Shown here: one piece after another, positions 1-7,546 of the stretch | Layout: each line of letters begins with the position of its first letter | How positions within the stretch are numbered: the first letter of the stretch is position 1 | DNA from: Schaedlerella sp. | Lineage (GTDB): Bacteria; Bacillota; Clostridia; Lachnospirales; Lachnospiraceae | Reading direction: 5' to 3' | DNA length: 17,492 nucleotides | NCBI GenBank assembly: GCA_020024595.1 | Contig: JAHHTO010000036.1 | Span: 1 to 17,492, forward strand | Program-made: the position numbers and the translations under genes | Notes under the pieces: model-generated | Databases searched by the model: none | What the model was told of the DNA's origin: nothing | What the model saw: the letters and a program-made list of their open reading frames with translations, nothing else

Positions 1-9
1 GAATAAGAC

Positions 10-40
10 TGGGGAGGATTTCCTCCCCAAAATATTTTTT
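10..40 (+). terminator. Rho-independent terminator at the left edge
   Basis: An 8-bp GC-rich perfect stem (TGGGGAGG at 10-17 with CCTCCCCA at 22-29, loop ATTT) is followed by AAAATATTTTTT. The T-run lies only on the plus-strand side, so it should end a plus-strand transcript whose gene lies left of the window, possibly the transposase of an inserted element. Confidence 0.65.
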
Positions 41-73
41 CAAAAACTTACACAAAAAACTTGACAAACCCCT

Positions 74-157
74 TGCGCAGGTCAGTTCAGGATGATCTTT
101 TCTATATTGAACTGCATCTTCTTTAAACTGTTGTGTGTATTGAGTTCCTTTTGCCAT
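74..157 (-). pseudogene. Broken N-terminus of an IS3-type transposase OrfA
   Basis: On the minus strand an ATG at 157 is preceded by GGAGG (170-166) at 8-nt spacing. It opens a reading frame beginning MAKGTQYTQQFKEDAVQYRK, followed by DHPELTCA. This is the typical start of the small helix-turn-helix OrfA protein of IS3-family elements (pattern YTxxFKEDAVxYxxxHPEL), which binds the element ends. After about 28 residues the resemblance stops: the expected helix-turn-helix and leucine-zipper part is replaced by an unrelated low-complexity frame that stays open to the window edge. I read it as the 5' remnant of an insertion sequence, cut either by a second insertion or by a deletion. The sequence just left of the break (43-72, TTACACA..TTGACA pattern) resembles the terminal region of IS256/Mutator-type elements, but this is from memory of the pattern. 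An IS3-like remnant is fairly likely; the cause of the break is uncertain. Confidence 0.55.
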
Positions 158-286
158 AACCATTTCCTCCTATTCTATGACTATCATGTGATATTTATTG
201 AAAATGGTCATGTTTATTTTGTACTATTTTTATTCTAGCACTAAACTGTATCAGAAGCTACAGAACGACGAATTGCTGATGGCAGG

Positions 287-313
287 TTAAGATGAGGAAA
301 AACCTCATTTTAA
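287..313 (-). terminator. Hairpin behind the first lyase gene, probable terminator
   Basis: An 11-bp stem with one G-T pair (TTAAGATGAGG at 287-297 with CCTCATTTTAA at 303-313, loop of five A) lies about 30 nt after the stop of the minus-strand lyase gene. The AT flanks make it potentially bidirectional, but the T-run on the minus strand is short, so termination may be only moderate. The rest of 158-342 shows no gene. Confidence 0.45.
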
Positions 314-342
314 CTTGTACTAAATCTTGGCATAGGATCAAC

Positions 343-2214
343 TCAGATTTTTTTGAAAATCCATTTTTGTTTAAAAGTAATATTTTTGGCATTCTTTCGT
401 ACAATCAGTGTATTTCGCATCTGATTTACGGGATTGTCGTAACTCTCACATAAATAAAGTTCCATATTTTCATCTAAAATGAGTTCCTGTTCTCCAAAAA
501 CTCCGTCTGAAAAATCCCAAATTAAATGTAAAGTAGTATCTTCTAATAGAACTTTTTTTGTTTTTGTTAGATGTTGATACCCGTGATCAGTATAACCTAA
601 ATCGGCAGGATCTGTGTGCAATACATTGCGGATACATCCCTCCACATGGAAAATCCAATCAACATTGTGTGTATCTTCGCTCAAAACGTGGAAATAATCT
701 TGGAATCCATTATCTAACATCCGTATCTCACGGAGAAATTTTACACCAGGGTAAGCAGAAACAGATACGTTAATATGTTTTTGCTTATCATCATATTTCA
801 AACAAGTTCCCTTTTCTGTTCCCATATGAGAGGTGCCATCAATAGTTACCGTATTATGAGAAACAGATGTACGATAAAATTCATTGCATAATTGTGCTGC
901 ATATCCGCAGTTAGACAAATCTCTGGAAATTGACTTTCCATAGGCGGTTACTTCCAGGTTCATTTTATCTGGATGAGCATGACTATCGGTACAATGGCCA
1001 TATTTTAGAAAAACTTCGCAATTATTATTGCGTAGCAACGCATAGTTTGACGCCTCGAAGTTGTAAGAGTCTTTCCATAATGCGACAGTTTCATCCGTAT
1101 CGGATGCTCCTGAAAACAGTAAGTATTCTAAACAATAATCGTCACTGTAGATAGGAGACGACATAGGAACTGAAACACGTTCTAAGGGTGAGTGATAAAT
1201 ATTCTGCAATATTATACGAATCTCAGAAGAATCGAAAATTTTGGCAGCCATTTCGTATAGATAACTATAGGTTTTTAAACTTAAATTTGGCCAACCATCA
1301 TTTGGATTTGGTAGCACACCGTTAGAAAATGCCATCCGACAAGGAGCCAATACCATTTGGTATAAAGTATTTTCAATGTCTTCTGGAAGGTTTTTATTGT
1401 ATATCCGTGCAAAGAGCAATTGGTTCAGGAAAGCCTCCAATGTAAAGCAGTTATAATGAATGGAACCTTCGAACCAGAAGTAATTGTTGGTTACACCTTG
1501 ACGAATCTGGTCGTAAAGACCAAGTGGAGATTCAAAGGCAGACTTCAATAGGGAATCATTCTGTGTGAAAAATCCGACTAAGGCGACTGCGGAATTGATC
1601 CAGCAGGGGATATTATTAATGATTTTTTTTTGGGCATTGATAAATTCAGCACCTGGGATTAACAGTTTTTTGGATACATTCTCAATAAATTGGGAAGGGA
1701 GTACATCCTTTAGTAATTCAAGACCATTCACAACGCGAACTAAAAAGATTGCCTCATTTAAAGCTTGCGGCGAGATTTTTCCACAACCGGAAGTAATGGG
1801 ACCCCTTCCGTGAGGTTCAAATTCGGAATAATGTTCACTGTAAAAATTCACAATATGCATGAAATGTTCTAAATATTTAGTATCTTTTTCTAGTCGGTAA
1901 AGTGTTGCTGCTTCCCAGGCAGACATGATTGCGTCATACCGGTAGAAATAGATCCAGGCAGCATTATATTGTTCGTCTGTAAATTTTTTTCCGCAAATTG
2001 GACATTTGTGATCAAGAGGTGATTTGCGGTCGTATGTAAGGAAAGAGCCATCTTCCGAACAAAAATATACATGCCCCCATCCACTCTGTATTTCGGGATC
2101 GTCATGAAAATTTTTGGAGAACCAATGAACATCTCGTTTTAAAGTTTCTAATAGTTTTTTTCCGCCAGAAGAAGCAGAGTTTCGTTTCAAATTTTCTTCA
2201 GATAAATAATTCAT
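343..2214 (-). CDS. Heparinase II/III-family polysaccharide lyase (cytoplasmic)
   Basis: This is a 623-residue protein of the heparinase II/III fold: an N-terminal alpha-helical toroid followed by a C-terminal beta-sandwich. Family members cleave uronic-acid polysaccharides or oligosaccharides by beta-elimination, giving 4,5-unsaturated uronate ends. Seen in the sequence: a Cys-rich segment (HVYFCSEDG, then HKCPICGKKF) like the small zinc knuckle of some family members; a YFWFEGSIHYN motif in the toroid; the SHAHPDKMN motif (H412, H414, D416) and SHNTVTIDG (H453) in the sandwich, which match the metal-site and catalytic histidine regions of PL15/PL17/PL21-like lyases. There is no signal peptide, so it should act in the cytoplasm. 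I place the start at the ATG at 2214 because AAAGGAG sits 7 nt upstream; an in-frame ATG at 2262 lacks a comparable site. It is transcribed divergently from the symporter operon. The exact PL family and substrate cannot be read from sequence alone. Confidence 0.85.
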   Translation of the reverse strand: MNYLSEENLKRNSASSGGKKLLETLKRDVHWFSKNFHDDPEIQSGWGHVYFCSEDGSFLTYDRKSPLDHKCPICGKKFTDEQYNAAWIYFYRYDAIMSAWEAATLYRLEKDTKYLEHFMHIVNFYSEHYSEFEPHGRGPITSGCGKISPQALNEAIFLVRVVNGLELLKDVLPSQFIENVSKKLLIPGAEFINAQKKIINNIPCWINSAVALVGFFTQNDSLLKSAFESPLGLYDQIRQGVTNNYFWFEGSIHYNCFTLEAFLNQLLFARIYNKNLPEDIENTLYQMVLAPCRMAFSNGVLPNPNDGWPNLSLKTYSYLYEMAAKIFDSSEIRIILQNIYHSPLERVSVPMSSPIYSDDYCLEYLLFSGASDTDETVALWKDSYNFEASNYALLRNNNCEVFLKYGHCTDSHAHPDKMNLEVTAYGKSISRDLSNCGYAAQLCNEFYRTSVSHNTVTIDGTSHMGTEKGTCLKYDDKQKHINVSVSAYPGVKFLREIRMLDNGFQDYFHVLSEDTHNVDWIFHVEGCIRNVLHTDPADLGYTDHGYQHLTKTKKVLLEDTTLHLIWDFSDGVFGEQELILDENMELYLCESYDNPVNQMRNTLIVRKNAKNITFKQKWIFKKI

Positions 2215-2291
2215 AATAATCTCCTTTATAATCTCCTTTGCTGTTTTACATATATCAATCATAACCGATAATGCTATTTTCTTGATGATAT

Positions 2292-2320
2292 GCTATATCT
2301 ATCTGTTTGAACAGACTCAA
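2292..2320 (-). promoter_or_regulatory. Candidate promoter of the divergent lyase gene
   Basis: On the minus strand TTGAGT (2320-2315) and TATAGC (2297-2292) are separated by 17 nt, each matching consensus at four of six positions. The spacer side carries a short dyad TTTGA/TCAAA (2306-2320). It would give a leader of roughly 70 nt before the start at 2214. The match is weak. Confidence 0.35.
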
Positions 2321-2430
2321 AAGTTTGTTAGAATGTCCTAGATTTTAGAATATATTTAAGTGCTCAAAGATAATCTAAAGAATGGAACATTTAGACAAAA
2401 GATGGCATCTTTCGCTGTTTGAGATTTTGA

Positions 2431-2446
2431 GTGATAATGGTATCAC
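2431..2446. promoter_or_regulatory. 16-bp palindrome, candidate operator
   Basis: GTGATA-ATGG-TATCAC is a perfect 6-bp inverted repeat with a 4-bp spacer, close to the middle of the 529-bp divergent region. The symmetry and size fit an operator for a dimeric regulator. No GntR or LacI-type gene is in the window to pair with it. Confidence 0.35.
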
Positions 2447-2490
2447 AATTTAACAATACGATTTCCTGTGTCTATCACATCAATATGTTC

Positions 2491-2521
2491 GATTACGAAA
2501 TAGGGAATAAAGATTACAAAA
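2491..2521 (+). promoter_or_regulatory. Direct repeat phased at 21 bp, candidate AraC-type binding site
   Basis: GATTACGAAA (2491-2500) and GATTACAAAA (2512-2521) start exactly 21 bp apart, two helical turns. That is the arrangement AraC-family proteins use for their two tandem half-sites. A third copy lies inverted as CGTAATC at 2546-2552. The right half-site abuts ATGACA (2522-2527), a 5/6 match to a -35 box, although no good -10 follows. The regulator encoded at 7547-9871 is the obvious candidate partner (inference). Confidence 0.4.
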
Positions 2522-2651
2522 ATGACATTAAGAAAAATGATTTATCGTAATCACAGATAAAAGTAGAAAGGAGGCAAAAGAGAAATGAAATAGAGTAGAG
2601 TGGTTGAAAGCCGGTTGATTGTATTGTTATTTATCTATCTATTTTATTATG

Positions 2652-2684
2652 CCATTATAGTATATGGAAATTTGGCTATAATGG
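2652..2684 (+). promoter_or_regulatory. Symporter promoter with perfect inverted repeat over the core
   Basis: A consensus -10 box TATAAT lies at 2677-2682, about 62 nt before the symporter start. At 17-nt spacing the -35 position (2654-2659) reads ATTATA, which is poor and suggests activator dependence. CCATTATAG (2652-2660) and CTATAATGG (2676-2684) form a perfect 9-bp inverted repeat: the left arm covers the -35 position and the right arm contains the whole -10. A protein bound here would block polymerase. Confidence 0.5.
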
Positions 2685-2743
2685 ATGTTGTTATCTAGAC
2701 TATGAAGAAAAAAATTAGAAAAAAGATGAGGAGGATATACAAG

Positions 2744-4516
2744 ATGATAGATATTTTAGTAATACTTGTATATTTCGTATTTCTTATAGTAATCGGATGG
2801 GCATTTAGAAGCCTTTCACATAATACCAGCGATTACTTTAAGGGTAGCGGAAAGATGTTATGGTGGATGGTAGGCGCAACTGCATTTATGGTACAGTTTA
2901 GTGCACTTGTGTTTACTGGAATTGCAGGAAAAGCACTTACAGATGGACTATCAGTTATGATGGTGTTCTTTGGTAATGCATTTGGTTATTTTTGTAACTA
3001 TCTGTTCTTTGCAGCAAAATCAAGGCAGATGAGAGTAATCACTCCAATGGAGGGTATGCGTCTCCGCTATGGTAAGACGAATGAGCAGGTGTTTATTTGG
3101 GGTAATGTACCTAATAGTGTATTATCAGCAGCTATTTGGTTAAACAGCCTTGCGGTGTTTGCAGCAGCAGTATTTGATGTCCCGATACCGACAACGATTA
3201 TTGCTACTGGTGTAGTTGTTTTATTAATGTCTGCTACCGGTGGTGCTTGGGCTGTAGTTGCCTCAGACTTCTTACAGATGATTGTTGTTATGGCAGTCTC
3301 TGTAGTAGCTGCAATTGTAGCAGCTACAAAATCAGGTGGTGTAGTACCGTTACTTGAAGCAGGTCTTCCGGCGGAGAATCCACTTGCAGGTGCTGGATAT
3401 ATTCATATGGGACTTTTTGCATTCTGGGCCTTTACGGCTTTTGCAAAACAGTTATTCAGTACCAACAATATGATGGATTCCTATCGGTTTATGTGTGCAA
3501 AAAATACAAAGCATGCGAGAAAAGGCGCGCTGCTTGCATGTGCTTTGATGTTCGTTGGACCACTGATCTGGTTTCTTCCAGACTTCTTTGTAGCTGCAAA
3601 TTACCCAGATACCAGCACATGGGGATTGGAGACACTGGGGTCTAGTGTGAAAGATGCAACATATTATATGTTCGTTTCAAGAGAAATGCCAGCCGGCATG
3701 GTTGGATTGATGATGGCGGCAATCTTTGCAGCCACTATGTCCTCAATGGATTCTGCACTGAATCGTAATGCAGGTATTTATGTTCGAAATTTCCATAAGC
3801 GTTTTATCAACAAAGATGCTGATGAAGAAACAATGTTGAAATTAGGAAAAAGAGCAACTTGTGTATTTGGCGTATTAGTTATTTTGGCAGGTTTATTCTT
3901 GAACCAGTTCCAGGATATGGGACTCTTTAACATGATGATGATGGTCAATGCGTTGATTTCCTTCCCGATGTGGATTCCGGGATTGCTTGGTTTCTTTGTA
4001 AAGAAAACTCCGGATTGGGGTGCTTGGGCAACTGTTTTAGTTGGAGCTTGTGTTTCTGCATTTGTAGCATTTATTGTTACTCCGGAAATGATTGAAAGTG
4101 TGCTTCATTTAAGTACACCATTAACAGCACATGAATTTTCAGACTTAAAATCTCTGGCATTACCGGTTATGTTGCATTTGTGCATTACATTACCATTTTT
4201 CCTTTTAACACAGTTATTCTATAAAGGGCATACACCAGAACGACAAAAAGAATTAGATTTATTCTTCAAGAATACACATACGGAAGTTGTGACAGAGGAT
4301 AATGCAGATGATGAAGTAGACAATTTCCAGCGTAGGCTGTTAGGAAAATTAATTTTTACATTAGGTGCTTGTACACTACTTCTTCAGTTAGTACCAAATC
4401 CATTGAGTGGTCATCTGATATTCTTACTTGTCAGTGTTATTATTATAGTGATCGGTAGACTTTTAGTTCTTTCGGCAAGAGGAGCAAAAAAGGAAACAGA
4501 GTCGAAAGTGTCATAA
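2744..4516 (+). CDS. Sodium:solute symporter (SSS family)
   Basis: A 590-residue, very hydrophobic membrane protein with about 13-14 predicted transmembrane segments, the usual size for the SSS family (SGLT/PutP type), which couples Na+ entry to uptake of sugars, organic acids or uronates. Seen: the family motif GGAWAVVASDFLQMIVVM near residues 166-183, and ATMSSMDSALN near residues 331-341, where the paired serines of Na+ site 2 normally lie. The start at 2744 is chosen because GAGGAGG is well spaced before it; an upstream in-frame ATG at 2702 would add a basic 14-residue extension without a ribosome site. The stop is only 15 nt before the KDPG aldolase start, so they form an operon. SSS transporters import unsaturated uronate monomers in alginate-using bacteria (known for Vibrio ToaA-C), so a keto-uronate, KDG or unsaturated uronate oligomer is the likely cargo here (inference). 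Confidence 0.9.
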   Translation: MIDILVILVYFVFLIVIGWAFRSLSHNTSDYFKGSGKMLWWMVGATAFMVQFSALVFTGIAGKALTDGLSVMMVFFGNAFGYFCNYLFFAAKSRQMRVITPMEGMRLRYGKTNEQVFIWGNVPNSVLSAAIWLNSLAVFAAAVFDVPIPTTIIATGVVVLLMSATGGAWAVVASDFLQMIVVMAVSVVAAIVAATKSGGVVPLLEAGLPAENPLAGAGYIHMGLFAFWAFTAFAKQLFSTNNMMDSYRFMCAKNTKHARKGALLACALMFVGPLIWFLPDFFVAANYPDTSTWGLETLGSSVKDATYYMFVSREMPAGMVGLMMAAIFAATMSSMDSALNRNAGIYVRNFHKRFINKDADEETMLKLGKRATCVFGVLVILAGLFLNQFQDMGLFNMMMMVNALISFPMWIPGLLGFFVKKTPDWGAWATVLVGACVSAFVAFIVTPEMIESVLHLSTPLTAHEFSDLKSLALPVMLHLCITLPFFLLTQLFYKGHTPERQKELDLFFKNTHTEVVTEDNADDEVDNFQRRLLGKLIFTLGACTLLLQLVPNPLSGHLIFLLVSVIIIVIGRLLVLSARGAKKETESKVS

Positions 4517-4531
4517 GAGGAGACGATGGTA

Positions 4532-5175
4532 ATGGAGAGAAGGATGATAGAACAGATTGGAGAAATGGGAGTCGTTCCAGTTGTTGTATTAAATGAATCC
4601 CAAAATGCCGTACCACTTGCAGATGCATTGTGCGAAGGGGACTTCCATGTGCAGAAGTAACGTTCCGTACAGATGTTGTAGAAGAATCGATTCGTATTAT
4701 GGCGGAGGCTCATCCGGAAATGTTAATCGGAGCAGGGACAGTACTTACAGTGGAACAAGTAGACCGCGCAGTAAATGCAGGGGCACGTTTTATCGTAAGT
4801 CCGGGATTTGATCCTGAAATCGTAGACTATTGTCTGGCAAAAGGTATTTTAGTACTTCCGGGATGTATTACGCCTTCGGAAGTAGCACAGGCTGTGAAAA
4901 GAGGATTGGAAGTTGTAAAATTCTTCCCGGCAGAACAGTTCGGAGGAGTAGCTACATTAAAAGCACTTTCAGCTCCATATGTGAATGTCAGATTTATGCC
5001 GACAGGCGGGATTAGTGCTAAAAATCTAAAAGATTACTTAAGCTTTAAGAAAATTATTGCATGTGGTGGAAGCTGGATGGTAAAAAGTGATTTGATCGAA
5101 GCGGGAAAATTTGACGAAATCAAAGCTATGATATCAGAAGCGGTTACATTGGTAAAAGAAATCAAAGAAGCATAG
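4532..5175 (+). pseudogene. eda: KDPG/KHG aldolase, broken by a one-base frameshift
   Basis: This is 2-keto-3-deoxy-6-phosphogluconate aldolase, the class I (Schiff base) enzyme that splits KDPG into pyruvate and glyceraldehyde-3-phosphate. Frame one starts at ATG 4532 (AGGAG site 9 nt upstream; ATG 4526 is possible) with MERRMIEQIGEMGVVPVVVL. It runs into the family GG turn, then at GAAGGGGAC (4634-4642) loses register and stops at 4660. Adding one G to the run at 4637-4640 restores a continuous protein of about 214 residues, the normal family length: ADALCEGGLPCAEVTFRT, then GAGTV, VVKFFPAE, FMPTGGIS and GGSW. The catalytic Glu (codon 4654) and the Schiff-base Lys (codon 4918) are intact downstream of the shift. 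A GTG at 4630 opens the rest but would miss the first strand and helix. It is either a true mutation, a homopolymer sequencing error, or less likely a -1 recoding site. Confidence 0.85.
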
Positions 5176-5197
5176 AAAAACAAATGAGGTAACAGGG

Positions 5198-6295
5198 ATG
5201 GAATTAAATTTAAGACCAAAAGAAGAATGTAAATTCGATGCGGTATCTTTAGGAGAAGTGATGCTCCGTCTTGATCCGGGAGAAGGTAGAATTCGTACGG
5301 CGAGACAGTTCCGTGCATGGGAAGGCGGCGGAGAGTATAATGTTGTCCGTGGCCTGAGAAGATGTTTCGGATTAAACACAGCAGTGATCACAGCATTCGC
5401 AGATAACGAAGTAGGTATGTTGATGGAAGATTTTATTCTTCAGGGAGGAGTAGACACTTCTTTAATCAAATGGATGAAGACAGATGGAATCGGAAGGATC
5501 TGCCGTAACGGTTTAAACTTTACAGAAAGAGGGTTTGGAATCCGTGGAGCAGTGGGATGCTCTGACCGTGCAAATACAGCAATTTCAAAAGCGACACCGG
5601 AAGATTTTGATTTTGATTATATTTTTGGAACACTTGGAGTACGTTGGCTTCACACAGGTGGTATTTATGCCGCTTTATCAGAACAGGCTTGTGAAACAGT
5701 GTTGGCAGCGATTAAGACTGCGAAAAAATATGGAACAATCGTTTCTTATGACTTGAACTATCGTCCATCTATGTGGAGTGCAATTGGTGGTTTGGAAAAA
5801 GCACAGGAAGTAAATAAAGAGATTGCAAAATACGTAGATGTTATGATTGGAAATGAAGAGGATTTTACAGCATGTTTAGGATTTGAAATCGAGGGAAATG
5901 ATGAGAATCTGAAAGAGCTGAATGTAGAAGGCTACAAAAAAATGATCAATGAAGCTGTGAAAACATATCCAAATTTCAAAGCAGTGGTAACTACACTTCG
6001 TGAAGTAAAGACAGCTACGGTGAACGACTGGAGTGCCCTCTGCTGGGCTAGCGGAGAAATTTATAAAGCCAAAGATTACAAAGGATTGGAAATTATGGAT
6101 CGTGTAGGCGGTGGAGATTCTTTTGCTTCAGGATTGATTTATGGATTAATGACCACTGGAAATGCAGAGTTGGCAGTAAATTACGGTGCTGCACATGGTG
6201 CCTTGGCAATGACAACACCTGGAGACACAACAATGGCAAGTAAAAAAGAAGTAGAGGCCATTATGGGTGGAGTAGGTGCGCGAGTGCAGAGATAA
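5198..6295 (+). CDS. kdgK: PfkB-family 2-keto-3-deoxygluconate kinase
   Basis: A 365-residue ribokinase/PfkB-fold sugar kinase that most likely phosphorylates KDG to KDPG with ATP in the cytoplasm. Seen: the N-terminal SLGEVMLRLDP strand and the substrate-side GGGEYNVVRGL motif; YDLNYRPSMW in the middle; and the C-terminal PfkB signature DRVGGGDSFASGLIYG, whose GGD supplies the anion hole and catalytic Asp. The start is supported by GAGGT 7 nt upstream. It begins 22 nt after the aldolase stop, and a kinase next to a KDPG aldolase is the classical last pair of the uronate pathway, which is the main reason for calling KDG as substrate. At 365 residues it is somewhat longer than typical KdgK. 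Other PfkB sugar acids (for example 5-keto-2-deoxygluconate) cannot be excluded. Confidence 0.8.
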   Translation: MELNLRPKEECKFDAVSLGEVMLRLDPGEGRIRTARQFRAWEGGGEYNVVRGLRRCFGLNTAVITAFADNEVGMLMEDFILQGGVDTSLIKWMKTDGIGRICRNGLNFTERGFGIRGAVGCSDRANTAISKATPEDFDFDYIFGTLGVRWLHTGGIYAALSEQACETVLAAIKTAKKYGTIVSYDLNYRPSMWSAIGGLEKAQEVNKEIAKYVDVMIGNEEDFTACLGFEIEGNDENLKELNVEGYKKMINEAVKTYPNFKAVVTTLREVKTATVNDWSALCWASGEIYKAKDYKGLEIMDRVGGGDSFASGLIYGLMTTGNAELAVNYGAAHGALAMTTPGDTTMASKKEVEAIMGGVGARVQR

Positions 6296-6367
6296 GAGCA
6301 GAGATCATATTTTGTGAAAATTAATATACTTTGCGAGATATGTTCTACATATAAACCCATTTTGAAA

Positions 6368-6393
6368 AGGGATGCTGTTGTGACAGTATCCCT
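6368..6393 (+). other. Stable RNA hairpin between the two kinase genes
   Basis: An 11-bp stem with one G-T pair (AGGGATGCTGT at 6368-6378 with ACAGTATCCCT at 6383-6393) closes a TGTG loop. It is not followed by a T-run, so it is not a standard terminator. It sits 25 nt before the start of the next gene, just upstream of its ribosome site, and could act in mRNA processing, stability or differential expression. Confidence 0.5.
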
Positions 6394-6418
6394 AAAATTA
6401 TATGGAGGAGGCTGTTTT

Positions 6419-7441
6419 ATGTGTAAATCATTTGATCTGTTGGCACTTGGAGAGGTTTTGTTACGACTTTCACCGCCGAATAATGAACGTCTTGTAAGAA
6501 GTGAGATTCTGGAAAGACAGGTAGGAGGAGCAGAGCTGAATGTAGTGTCAGGAGTATCTCTATTGGGATTACGTACTGGAATTATTTCGAAACTTCCGGC
6601 TAACGATATTGGAAAATACGCAAAGAATAAAATCAGATTTAATGGGGTAAGCGATGATTATCTTGTTTTGTCAGACTCTGAAGATGCCAGAATCGGGATA
6701 TATTATTACGAAAATGGTGCTTTCCCGAGAAAACCAAATGTGTTTTATGACAGGAAAAATTCATCTATCAATAGTATTTCAGTGGAGGATTTTGAAGAAT
6801 CTATTTATGGATCGACACGATGCTTTCATACAAGTGGGATTACTCTTGCATTAAGTAAGGCGTGCAGAGAAACGGCTATTCAGATGATAAAACAATTTAA
6901 ACAGGCAGGTGCTTTGGTCTCATTTGATGTAAATTTCCGGGGTAATCTTTGGAGTGGAGCTGAAGCAAAAGCATGTATTGAAAAGGTTTTGCCGTATGTG
7001 GATATTTTCTTTTGTTCAGAAGAGACCGCAAAACTGACTTTTGGAAAGTCGGGAAAAGCGAAAGAAATTATGAAAAGCTTTACAGAAGATTATCCGATTT
7101 CAATCGTAGCATCTACACAACGGATTGTACATAGCCCAAAGATTCATACGTTTGGATCACTGATTTATGATGCCAGAAATAAGGAATATTATGAGGAAGA
7201 GCCGTATCGAAATATAGAGGTGATTGACCGGATAGGAAGTGGAGATGCCTACGTTGCAGGTGTCCTTTATGGTATTCTGGCAGAACAGGGGAATGGACAA
7301 CGAGCACTTGAAATTGGTAATGCGACTTCCGCAGTAAAAAACACCATTCCAGGAGATCTTCCATCTTCGGATTTGAAAGAAATTGAGAATATTATTGTAG
7401 GACACAAATGTCCGAATTCACAAGGTGAAATGGTTCGATAA
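6419..7441 (+). CDS. Second PfkB-family sugar (acid) kinase
   Basis: A 340-residue PfkB-fold kinase, a paralogue of the preceding gene product. Seen: LLALGEVLLRLSPP at the N-terminus, the QVGGAELNVVSGVSLLG substrate motif, SFDVNFRGNLWSG in the middle, and DRIGSGDAYVAGVLYG with the catalytic Asp near the C-terminus. The conserved GEVLLRL and DxNxR segments place it with KDG-kinase-like enzymes, so it probably also phosphorylates a 2-keto sugar acid. I chose ATG 6419, preceded by GGAGGAGG; the open frame runs back to a GTG at 6314, but that stretch covers a strong hairpin and lacks a ribosome site. It may serve an isomeric substrate, or be a spare KDG kinase. Its presence beside another kinase suggests two branches of keto acid entering the pathway. 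Confidence 0.75.
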   Translation: MCKSFDLLALGEVLLRLSPPNNERLVRSEILERQVGGAELNVVSGVSLLGLRTGIISKLPANDIGKYAKNKIRFNGVSDDYLVLSDSEDARIGIYYYENGAFPRKPNVFYDRKNSSINSISVEDFEESIYGSTRCFHTSGITLALSKACRETAIQMIKQFKQAGALVSFDVNFRGNLWSGAEAKACIEKVLPYVDIFFCSEETAKLTFGKSGKAKEIMKSFTEDYPISIVASTQRIVHSPKIHTFGSLIYDARNKEYYEEEPYRNIEVIDRIGSGDAYVAGVLYGILAEQGNGQRALEIGNATSAVKNTIPGDLPSSDLKEIENIIVGHKCPNSQGEMVR

Positions 7442-7460
7442 GGCTTTTGAATTCATTCCA

Positions 7461-7489
7461 TTGTTGCAGAAAATAATTTATGATAAACT
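7461..7489 (+). promoter_or_regulatory. Candidate promoter of the AraC-type regulator
   Basis: TTGTTG (7461-7466) and TAAACT (7484-7489) are separated by 17 nt in the 105-nt gap after the second kinase. The -35 box is identical to that of the solute-binding protein promoter at 9914. The -10 match is only four of six. Confidence 0.3.
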
Positions 7490-7546
7490 GAAGTATAAGA
7501 ATCTTATGTGAAAAAGTCATTGGTAATAAAGATAGGAGATAAAAAG

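Noticed and set aside
2604..2617. Catabolite (CcpA) cre-like box TGAAAGCCGGTTGA before the symporter
   Set aside because: It matches only about nine of fourteen consensus positions and lacks the central CG register, so it is not supported.
4637..4660. Programmed -1 frameshift in eda
   Set aside because: The run AAGGGGAC is not a classical X-XXY-YYZ slippery heptamer, and I saw no clear downstream pseudoknot; mutation or sequencing error is simpler. Kept only as a remote option.
6314..6418. 35-residue N-terminal extension of the second kinase from GTG 6314
   Set aside because: It has no ribosome site, covers a strong hairpin, and the PfkB fold begins right after ATG 6419, which has GGAGGAGG upstream.
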